This document shows, in pieces, positions 55,676 to 64,000 of a DNA stretch of 64,000 nucleotides; position 1 is the stretch's first letter; each line of letters starts with the position of its first letter. Position numbers and translations under genes: made by a program. The notes under the pieces are model-generated. The model was not told the DNA's origin. It saw only the letters and a program-made list of their open reading frames with translations, and searched no databases. Where the stretch lies: positions 102,058,826 to 102,122,825 of the forward strand of contig CM070546.1 of assembly GCA_036346405.1 (NCBI GenBank). Reading direction: 5' to 3'. This stretch comes from Phyllostachys edulis (lineage: Eukaryota; Streptophyta; Magnoliopsida; Poales; Poaceae).

Positions 55676-56635
55676 ATCTCCCTTGCACTAGAGTCAATCA
55701 TTTAAGTATCTAATATCGATAGCTCTTATGTAGCCTCATGCTTTAGGTTTGTGTGAGAGGCTTTGTCAGCGGAACAACAATTTTTAAATCATTATGAACT
55801 TTGCATATCTTAACATCCCTTTATCCACCAATTCGTGAATAAGATGATAACACCTGAGTATATGCTTGGACTTCTGATGGGATCTAGGCTCCTTAGTGTG
55901 CGCAATGGTTCCATTATTATCACAATAGAGATCCATTGGGCTCGAGACACTCAGAACTATACCCAACTCAGCAATAAAATTCCTTATCCAACTCAGCAAT
56001 AAAATTCCTTATCCAAACACCTTATTTCCACGACTTGAAGCATAATGTACTCGGCCTCCGTTGTAGAATCAGCAACTGTCTCTTGCTTGGAACTTTTTCA
56101 GCTCACTGCTCCTCCATTCAAAATGAATACAAAGCCAGATTACGAACGATAATCATCTTTATCGGTTTGGAAGCTTGCATCGGTGTAACCATTTACAACG
56201 AGCTCTTCATCACCGCCATAAACTAGGAACTCATCCTTAGTCCTTCTCAAGTACTTAAGAATGTTTTTCACAATTTGTCTAGTGACCTTCACGAGGATCG
56301 ACTTGGTATATGCTTGTAACACTTAGAGCATATGATACATGCAGTCGAGTACATATCATGGCATACATGATAGATCCAATAAATTTGAAACATCACGGAA
56401 AACCATTCATATGGTCTCGCTCATCGGTTGTCGAAGGACAACGACTCTTGCTAAGACATATGCCATGTGACATAGGCAAGAACCCTTTCTTGGCATCTGC
56501 ATGTTGAGCGAATCAACACCTTGTCAATAGAACTACTTTGGCTTAATCAATTAGCCTTCTTGATCTATATCTATAGATCTTTATCCGTAAGATATATGAT
56601 GCCTCTCCTAGGTCCTTCATAGAAAAACTATTTTT
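55676..56635 (-). pseudogene. Copia RT end and RNase H, - strand, broken
   Basis: On - the pieces are SFSMKDLGEASYILRIKIYR (about 56600), MQMPRKGSCLCHMAYV-like text, VKNILKYLRRTKDEFLVYGG, then ELVVNGYTDASFQTDKDDYR, and finally SPMDLYCDNNGTIAHTKEPR and HQKSKHILRCYHLIHEL. These are the end of RT and the RNase H domain of a Copia polyprotein. Stops and deletions break it. The 5' part of the element is missing beyond about 56635, where the Gypsy LTR region begins. Confidence 0.75.
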
Positions 56636-56639
56636 CGGT

Positions 56640-57364
56640 GATGCACAGCGAGGATATAATAGTCCTCATTTAATTATTTATCGTAATTCATATTATGGAT
56701 AACAATGGCGTCATATGGTTCTTAAGTATACCTTAATATTCATAAGGGAGAAAATTTGGAGGTCGTAAGTTCTTCTCTGACGCCCCATAGTCGTACGTCC
56801 TTCTACGACTACCCCATAGTCGTAAGTCTTTCTACGACTATGTCTTGATCGTAAGCTCTTCTACGACCAGTCTCTAGTCGATGTGGCTTACAGACATGTG
56901 GGCCTAATCGACCAGGGAATCTTCCGCACCATATTTAAAGATATGGGAAGTAAACTGCGCTGTTATTATCTGGAATAATGGCACGATTTAATTCCGTGTT
57001 ATGGTGATAACTACCTCGCAATGTGGGAACGTTACTACTCCCACAATAATCTCCAGTAACGGCTCCATAATCTAGAACATTAAGGTGTCCTTTGGACTGG
57101 AAGAACAGCAGCACACTCCGAGTACTATAAAAGGCAGAATCATCAGAAGGATCAGGAGAGGAAAATCAAGAGCACAAGGCGCATCATTCTAGTCTTTCTC
57201 TTGATATTGTAATCCAGCATAGTCAATACATACACACAAGAGTAGGGTTGTTATTCTCTCAGGAGAAGGCCGAACACGTATAAAAATCTCCGTGTCTCCT
57301 TCTCTTGATTTTGAGCCTAGGGAACCCCGAATCAAACAATCTTCGTAAGTTCGGTTCTAAAACA
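56640..57364 (+). repeat. Gypsy left LTR
   Basis: It ends near ttctaaaaca just before the primer-binding site. It holds a TATA box (ctataaaagg, 57124-57133) and three dyad-like tcgtaag...ttctacgac repeats at 56761-56880. The exact left end is not certain. Confidence 0.6.
57125..57133 (+). promoter_or_regulatory. Gypsy LTR TATA box
   Basis: TATAAAAGG, about 240 bases before the primer-binding site. Confidence 0.5.
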
Positions 57365-57368
57365 AGCG

Positions 57369-57387
57369 GTTGGCGCCGTCCGTGGGG
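57369..57387 (+). other. Gypsy primer-binding site
   Basis: gttggcgccgtccgtgggg, the tRNA primer region seen in many plant Gypsy elements. Confidence 0.7.
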
Positions 57388-57819
57388 ATTTTTGAATCAC
57401 GAGCTTTCTTTGCTCTTTTCAACTCTAATGCTCTGCGTGGCGGGAGAGTGGAATGAGAAAGCTGGTTCGACTTGGTTGATTACAGAGATATCGACATGGA
57501 TCTGGGTTTTGACTCTGGTAAATCTTGCATCATCCGATGGTAGCGTCGTTCTCGGAGATCATTCTCGAGACCATACCATCGATGGAGTTGAGGAGGATCC
57601 TTATCCCCAGCGATCGTCGGATAAGGAACCGGCTTCTTGAGAGGGCAAGGTCCATCCAGGCCACGGCGAGGGCTGTCCTAAAGCGGGCTCGGAAACCGCG
57701 CGAAGGTTTTTCCTCCAAATGTTCAAGTCCATCGAGGCGGTCAGGCACAGCATAACAAGTCTTGAAGTCATAATTTCAGACCTTCATCGGCATCGGTGGT
57801 CCTCTCTCTTGGTTAACCC

Positions 57820-59615
57820 GGCCAAGGATGCGATCAAACCGCTTCTCTTGTGAGTTCGACCATCCCAGCGGGGCTCACCTCTGGGGCGGAGATGACTATA
57901 ACCCGAATTCCCCTTCTGGAGGTTTACTCCAAGTCACGAGATGGTGTCATTCGACTACTCCTCAGCGAGGCCTCAAGCGCAAGTGGAGGTCATCAATGGG
58001 AGGTCTTCGTCCTTTCCCTCGGGTAGCAATAACTCTCCTAGGCGGGGCGGGGGCGCTACCAGCGATCATACCCTCGACCACTCATGGCAATGGCAAGGAC
58101 ACCTCCGTGATGGCGAGTCGATACTCGATGGCGTCACGGAAATCCTCGAGATCATCGCACTTCAGCGAGGCAAGCTCAGGATCGGTATGGGCGATTAGAA
58201 ACAACTCAGCGGAAATGAATTACAGCTCAGAGAAATTTGCCTAGGCGCACTCAATACCAGTCAGAAGAAGTTCAAGAACTCCAACATATCAATGATCTGC
58301 TTGAGAACCCATCTCGAGAACTCATCCGAGCGCCTGGTTACAACCTCTTCGCCGAAGAGATCGCACAAAAGCTACGATGTACGACGAGCAAACTCAAGCG
58401 TCCTCGCCGATATCATTCTGGAAGTCGTAGTAGTACGGATCAACGACTTGCGATCGTTCGAATAACTCACGCATGGAAATCGCCGCCAAGATACGCCGTT
58501 CCCCAAAGCTGGAAAAGGGTTCCTAAGCGCTGATGATTAAAAAACTCGGGAGAGGTGATCATTACGCCACTCGACCCGGTGCTGCAGCGGCCGGACAAGA
58601 TCTGAGTATTACCCTCGTAGGATTGAGACTTATCATAAGTTAGATTCACCCATTGCTGGGTATCATCGTGAAAGATTGTCTAGCGACATCAACCCCTCTT
58701 TCTTGCGAAGAAGGCGTTACGATGTCATTACCGGATGCCGAGCATTCTTGCCTGACCTCCGACAGTTCATTGGCCGTCGCGGTTTCGACCAGGGAACATG
58801 GAGAAGTTTGATGGGTCTCAAAATCACATCGAGTTTCTTTAGATCTACCACGGCCATTGTCAGAAGCGACAAGAGGAGAGAAGCGCGTCATGACGAATTA
58901 CCTCTAGGAGTGTGCTTGAAGAGTCCGCTTGATCGTGGTTGTTAAACCAACCGCTCGAGTCGATTTACTCGTGGCAACACCTCTGCGACCTTCTACTAGC
59001 CAATTTCGAGGGCACCTACCATCGCCCTAGGAAGGAGGACGACCTGCATAGGATAAGACAAAATGACCACGAGACATTACGCCAATTCATCGAGCGTTTG
59101 GTCGAGTTCGCAATTTAATTCACGAGGTTTTGACTCATACATTATCGAGCCTTCAGCGAGGAGTCCGTAGTAAAAGAATCACAGAAGTCATCGCTTTGAA
59201 TCCTCCAGCTACTGTCGTTGAACTCTTCGAGATAGCTTATCGGTACGCGACTGCTGCTGAAGCAGTCGAGTGGACCAAAATCATCGATCGAGATGACAAG
59301 CATCCTTAAGAGGTCGACGAAAGTAGCAAGAAGAAGGACAAAAAAGCCAAGAAATACAAGAACAAGGCAAAGGGCCAAAAGGCTCAAGCCAATGGTTCTA
59401 AGGAGGTCCTAGTGTAAGTGATAAGGAACCACAAAGTTCCAAACAATACTCCGATCGAGGCAAGGGTAAGTGCCCTGAATGGAAGAATGATAAGTTTAGG
59501 TGGTGTCCTTTCCATAAAAAGGAAGGACATGACCTTCGCAACTGCCAAGTTTTCTAATGAAAACTTCGAGGACTACTATAATGGTAAGGGGCCACTTCAA
59601 CCCTCGAAGAGGTAG
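57820..59615 (+). pseudogene. Gypsy gag, broken
   Basis: Recognisable pieces include LANFEGTYHRPRKEDDLHRI and RQNDHETLRQFIERLVEF (about 59000-59115), VIALNPPATVVELFEIAYRY-like text (about 59190), SSKKKDKKAKKYKNKAKGQK (about 59320) and a CCHC-like knuckle WCPFHKKEGHDLRNC (about 59500-59545). Stops and shifts interrupt it throughout. Gag would coat the element RNA. Confidence 0.65.
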
Positions 59616-59849
59616 GGCAAGCAAGTGCTTTCGTACGATCGGGACGACAACGAGGAATGTCGTTTCAAGATCTGAGCACACCATCGACCACATCTTTGGG
59701 GATCATCGACATCTGAGTCAAGCGATAGCTTAAAGCGGTCGAGCAGCGAGTAAACTCCATTGACCCTTCTCTTGTTAATAAGATACCAAAGTGGTGGGAA
59801 GTTATCATCTCTTTTGAGAAGGTTGATTGCCGATCCCTTCCACTCAACG

Positions 59850-60310
59850 AGTTGCTTTACGATCATGGTCGAACCCACCATCAACAATTGTCGAGTAAAT
59901 CGAGTATTGATTAATGGTGGTAGCTGGTTAAACGATACATTTCACGAGTACCCTAGACGAGATGCAAGTACCGGGACCAAGGTAAAATGGTACAACACTC
60001 TTTTCATGGTATCGTCTTAGGGGTCTTCGGCCAAACCCATTGGTCAAGTTTCTCTTCCTTTAACATTTGATTCACCAAGTAATTTCAAGACGGAGAAGAT
60101 CTCCTTTGATGTGGTCGATTTTGATATGGCATATAACGCCATACTCGGACGACGAGCTTTAGCAAAATTCTTAATGGCAACTCATTATAGGTATCAATGT
60201 CTTAAGATGCCAGGTCCCAAAGGAGTAATCACGATTCACTGTGATAAGAAGATGGCGCATACGTGTGACCGTCGATCCCTCGAGATGGTTGGTTAGATGC
60301 CAACTCGGGA
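59850..60310 (+). pseudogene. Gypsy protease, active site changed
   Basis: NCRVNRVLINGGSWLN at about 59880 corresponds to the family's LIDGGSSLN, so the catalytic aspartate is asparagine. It continues with GQVSLPLTFDSPSNFKTEKI and DMAYNAILGRRALAKFLMAT. A stop follows at about 60018 and the frame shifts. Confidence 0.7.
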
Positions 60311-60429
60311 AGAAAAATGGCAGCCTTCGACCAGCGTTGAAGCCTAAAAATGCACCTAAGCGAGCGACCAAGTCGGAGAGGTTCCCACAGGATCTGGAGG
60401 AGCCCTCGAAGGCTGTTCATCGGGGATAC

Positions 60430-61296
60430 CGACCCCAAATAGGAAGACACCCTCATTGCTTTCCTCAAGACAGCCTTGATTTCTTCGTGTGGCAAGCATC
60501 CAACATGCCGGAGTCCCGGGGAAGTGATTGAGCCGAGGCTAGCTCTGATCGACAAAGTGCAGTAAAACAAAAATCTGATTTGCCTGATCGGCGAGATGTA
60601 ATAAGGTCAAAATTGGACAAGCTACTTAAAGTAGGCTTTATAAGAGAAGTCGATCACCCAGAGTGGTTGGCCGACCCTGTAATGGTTGGGAAGTCTAACG
60701 GCAAGTGGCGAATGTGTGTAGACTTCACTAATCTTAATAAAGCTTGTCCAAAAGATGATTTCCCTTTACATCGTATCGATCAGTTGGTTGACTCTACTGC
60801 TAGTTGTGAGACATCAGGTTTTCTAGATGCATATTTTGGCTACCATCAGATTAATATGTGTCTGGAGGATGAAGAAAAGACCACGTTTATTACTCCATTT
60901 GGTATATTTTGTTATGTCAAAATGCCATTTGGTTTAAAAAATACTGGCGCTTCTTTTCAACGCTTGATGCAATCGACATTTTCACCTCAGCTAGGCCAAA
61001 ATTTGGAAGCCTATGTTGACGATCTAGTCGTAAAAAGCATCAAACGGCTTGATCATGTTTCAAACTTGCAGGAGACATTCGACAACCTCAAAAAACACCG
61101 CCTGAAACTCAATCCTGAGAAGTGTGTGTTTGGAGTCTCTTCGGGAAAATTGCTTGGATTCTTGGTCTCTATACGAGGGATTGAAGCAAACCCCAAAAAG
61201 ATAAAGGCCATCATGCAAATGCGCCCTCCAACCATGAAGAAAGAAGTCAAAAAACTCACAGGGTGTATGGCGGCTTTAAGTCATTTCATTGCATGA
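60430..61296 (+). pseudogene. Gypsy reverse transcriptase
   Basis: DSLDFFVWQASNMPE (about 60472) leads in. An open frame from 60580 follows: LDKLLKVGFIREVDHPEWLA, NGKWRMCVDFTNLNKACPKD, FLDAYFGYHQINM, ITPFGIFCYVKMPFGLKNTG and the catalytic AYVDDLVVKS (about 61009-61038). This 238-codon block is the longest undamaged coding stretch of the element and copies RNA to DNA in the family. Confidence 0.85.
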
Positions 61297-61354
61297 CTGG
61301 GAGAAAAAGGACTACCTTTCTTGAACTTCTAAGGAAACACGAGGGTTTGAGTGG

Positions 61355-61765
61355 TTGAAAGAACAAGCAGCTGCCTTTGAGGATGTCGAGATATCTTATG
61401 AGTGCTCTGTTTTGGTTTCCACGAAACGGAAGAGCGCTCTTAATTTATCTAAATTGCCATGCCACAGAGCGATGGCCTTGATCTTGATCGTGAAGTGTGA
61501 AAACATCCAACGACTAGTTTACTACGTAAGTGAAGTTTTGTACGGGCCTAAGGAGCGTTACCCTCAGGTCCAAAAACTTCTCTATGCCCTCCTCATGTCT
61601 TCGAGGAAACTGCGGCATTATTTTCAAGCACACAAGATAATTGTGTCATCTGAGTTTCCCTTAGGAGTGATCCTCCAGAATAGGGAACCAGCGGGACGCA
61701 TGTCTAAATGGTTACTAGCGATTCCTGCTTCATGTAGGCGAGTTGCAACCTGCAATCCAAACTGA
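61355..61765 (+). pseudogene. Gypsy RNase H (Ty3-type)
   Basis: RLVYYVSEVLYGPKERYPQV and KLLYALLMSSRKLRHYFQAH are the RT-linked RNase H motifs. The preceding catalytic region is altered and the frame ends in a stop. Confidence 0.7.
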
Positions 61766-61959
61766 GGACGAGTTTTTGGAGTTAGCTCACCCTCGCGAGA
61801 TCGTGACCCTTTGTCTCGCCCATTGTATGCGTGTGTCGCCCGAGGGCATAAGGGCATGATGACTTGGCCTCATCCTCTCCTTCCTCGAAACAACACATTT
61901 AGTGTCCCGAGCGGCCATTAAATCGGATCTTGGTAGACTTTGTCCCGAATGGACCAATC

Positions 61960-62483
61960 TGAACACATTGGGATCCCCATCTGATTCCCATGACCCGATG
62001 GGACGATGTACTTTGTGGTCACTTATTTAAGTGGCTCGGGGCTAGGAGTGATCCTGGAATTTCCTAACAAAGAGACCTTAAAGTATGCCATTCAATTAAA
62101 CTTTCAGGCCACTAACAACGTGGCGATCTGAAGGTTTCTTTGGTTGGCATCTGAGCCCTAAACACTTCGTGATTCGGCAACTACTCGTGAGAGGAGACTC
62201 TCGACTAGTCGTGAATCAAGTCGGAAAAGAGTACCAGTGCTCTAATACAACTATGTCTCGGTGCTTATCGGATGTTCGAAAGCTTGAAAAGCATTTTTTC
62301 AGTTTCGAGGTACAATTCATCCCTCGACAGGATAATTTCCTCGCAGACCAGCTTGCACGAATAGCTTCTTCGATCCCAAGTACCAAAAGGAGCATTCTTG
62401 GAACAACTCGAGCGCGTCTCTGGTGGAAACACGAGACACCTCCTAATGAGGCGACCTCTCTAGAATATGAAGATACTGGATGA
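61960..62483 (+). pseudogene. Second RNase H of Tat-lineage type
   Basis: LKYAIQLNFQATNNVA (about 62079), RQLLVRGDSRLVVNQVGKEY (62175) and EVQFIPRQDNFLADQLARIA (about 62305). Such an extra archaeal-type RNase H follows the first one in Tat Gypsy elements. Stops separate the first and second pieces. Confidence 0.7.
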
Positions 62484-62619
62484 ACCCCATCTATGAGTAT
62501 CTTTAAAAGCGGATTCCGTGCTGAGCGATGATCTCGGCGGATCGTTTATTTTGAAAGGCCAAAATGTATACTTTGGTGAAGGAGTCCTCTACAAATGAGG
62601 CACTCAAGGGGTACTCATG

Positions 62620-63695
62620 CGATGCATATCGCGAAGAAGGACTAAACCTCCTTCACGACATACGGAAGCATCTGTGGAACTCATGCTTCTCTGAGCGTTA
62701 ATTGAAAAAGCCTTTTACGACAAAGATTTTCTTGACCAACACTCTCTCTGATGCCAAAGAGTTGGTTAAGAAATGTGTACAATGCCAATTTCATAGCGAG
62801 GCAAATACACCAACCAGCTCAGGCAATGCAAATAATCCCTCTATCTTAGCCTTTTGCGACCTGGGGTCTTGACATCTTAGGATCGTTCCTAAAGGCTCCA
62901 GGAGGTTTCGAGTTCCTTTTTGTGGTTATTGATACGTTCACAAAATGGATCAAAGTTGAACATATGGCTGGGATAATAACGGAAGCAGCAAAATGGTTCA
63001 TAATGAGAAGCGTGATCACTCGGTTTGGGGTCCTAAGTCGAATAATCACAGATAATGGTAAACAATTTTCAAGCGCAAAATTCCAAAATTTTGTGATGAG
63101 TTAGAGTACCAAGGCGTGTTATGCCTCTGTTGCCCATCCTAGAGCAATGGGGCGGTCGAATGAGCAAATGGCCAAATAATCTGAGAATTAAAAATTGAGT
63201 CTTGACCCGACATTAGCGCTCGGGGCTTGGGTACAAAATTACCCTCGATACTATGGGCGGTTAAATGCAGTTTGCTAGTCGGGCTATAGGTGAAACACCT
63301 TTTTTCCTAGTTTTTGGTGCTGAAGCCATGCTTCCTCCAGAACTAAAGATCATGTCAACAAGAGTCGATGGTTTCAACAACTCGGCCCAAGAACAACTTG
63401 GCGGATGACATTAACACCTTTCGAAGAAGAAATCAAGCCTTAATCCGTTTAGCGGTTTACCGGCAAGCCTGCAAAATACTACGATCGTAAGGTCAACCTC
63501 ATGACCTTCTTTGTAGGTGACTTAGTATTGATGAAAATTCAATCACGGTCTAATCGGAACAAAATTTCCCCCAAGTGGGAAGGTCCTTACGATGGTCAAA
63601 GTTGTGTGACGGAGTTGAGGTATGGTGGCAATAGAAGACGGCCGAATTCTCTCTAATTCTTGGAACATCGACCAGTTACGTAAATTCTATGTGTA
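62620..63695 (+). pseudogene. Gypsy integrase, broken
   Basis: The zinc-binding part ends LVKKCVQCQFHSEANTP (about 62760). The core has VIDTFTKWIKVEHM (62922), SVITRFGVLSRIITDNGKQF (about 63009) and then SNGAVE-like text after a shift (about 63150). The C terminus ends LRKFYV near 63690. The first and second catalytic aspartates (VIDTFTKW, ITDNGKQF) are present. Confidence 0.75.
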
Positions 63696-64000
63696 ATCAA
63701 CCAACACAGCAATAAAACATCAGGTTCTTTCCATCTTTATTGTCGTACTTTGAGTGGTCGTACTTTGAGTAGAGCTTTGACAAATTTTTCAACCATACTT
63801 TGGTCGAAGGTCCGCCTACGACCAGTTCCTAGTCGTAAGCTTTTTTCTGAAAATACACATGGTAAGTAAGACATTCTACTTCAATACCAGTTCATCTTTA
63901 CCTTTGGTGAAAGGATGGTAACATCACCTAGTAAAGCCTTTCCTCTCTTGCGTGGTCATACGCTAGAAGAACTTCCTAGTGTCGACTCATTCCTCCTTTT
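63696..64000 (+). other. 3' end of Gypsy element, LTR start not certain
   Basis: A 15-bp unit (gtcgtactttgagtg) is repeated at 63749 and 63764. ctacgaccagttcctagtcg at 63814 resembles ctacgaccagtctctagtcg in the left LTR (56861), so part of the 3' LTR or a related repeat may begin here. Confidence 0.4.

Larger units (their letters stand above)
56640..64000 (+). mobile_element. Tat-like Gypsy LTR retrotransposon, cut by the window end
   Basis: The order is LTR, primer-binding site, gag, protease, RT, RNase H, a second RNase H, integrase. This Gypsy order (RT before integrase) with a second RNase H is typical of the Tat lineage. The left edge is placed where the Copia reading frame ends. No complete 3' LTR is visible before 64000. 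All open frames are broken. Confidence 0.75.

Overview
This window looks like repeat-rich nuclear DNA from a grass, most likely an Oryza-type genome. It holds spliced plant exons with GT-AG (and one GC-AG) introns, Tourist-like MITEs, a hAT element, Mutator-like elements, gene-capturing Helitrons, Copia and Gypsy LTR retrotransposons, solo LTRs and a LINE. I see no bacterial or organellar operon, tRNA, rRNA or CRISPR array. Only one gene looks intact as far as it is visible. Family names come from recognising protein motifs, not from database searches.

Layout. 1-3.7 kb: the last four exons of a PQ-loop (YPQ1-like) membrane transporter gene on +. One intron begins with GC, one intron carries a Tourist-like MITE, and the last carries an 850-bp foldback Mutator-type element with a 9-bp target duplication. 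5.5-14.8 kb: a complete but decayed Copia element (TSD TGCAA) whose left LTR is interrupted by a 2.56-kb solo LTR. 15.0-25.6 kb: two Helitrons abutting head to tail, with the CTAG of the first touching the TC of the second. The first carries exons of a GT47 exostosin-type glycosyltransferase, the CAF-1 large subunit FAS1 and a starch-branching enzyme. The second carries exons of a DUF3755 protein and an NADP-malic enzyme. 25.8-27.6 kb: a Tourist-like MITE and a 1.27-kb hAT element. 28.4-29.9 kb: a Pack-MULE-like element carrying a SANT-domain fragment.

30.1-42.1 kb is one roughly 12-kb Mutator-like element bounded by long terminal inverted repeats. It holds a decayed MURA-type transposase on +, a short GRF-zinc-finger/transmembrane reading frame on +, a plant-mobile-domain (PMD) gene on -, and a 2.3-kb GACCTCC minisatellite with higher-order structure. 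It sits inside a short coding exon on the - strand: the two halves of that reading frame lie at the two edges of the element and rejoin in frame through the target duplication.

42.1-64 kb is a mosaic: LTR-like sequence, a BED-zinc-finger scrap of a hAT transposase, a Copia gag scrap, a 3.57-kb solo LTR on - (same family as the one at 6 kb), a 5'-truncated LINE on -, Copia RT/RNase H plus an LTR on -, and from about 56.6 kb a Tat-like Gypsy element on + (LTR, PBS, gag, protease, RT, two RNase H domains, integrase). Most coding sequences in the transposons carry stops and frameshifts, so the region is a record of nested insertions and gene-fragment capture rather than a working gene cluster.
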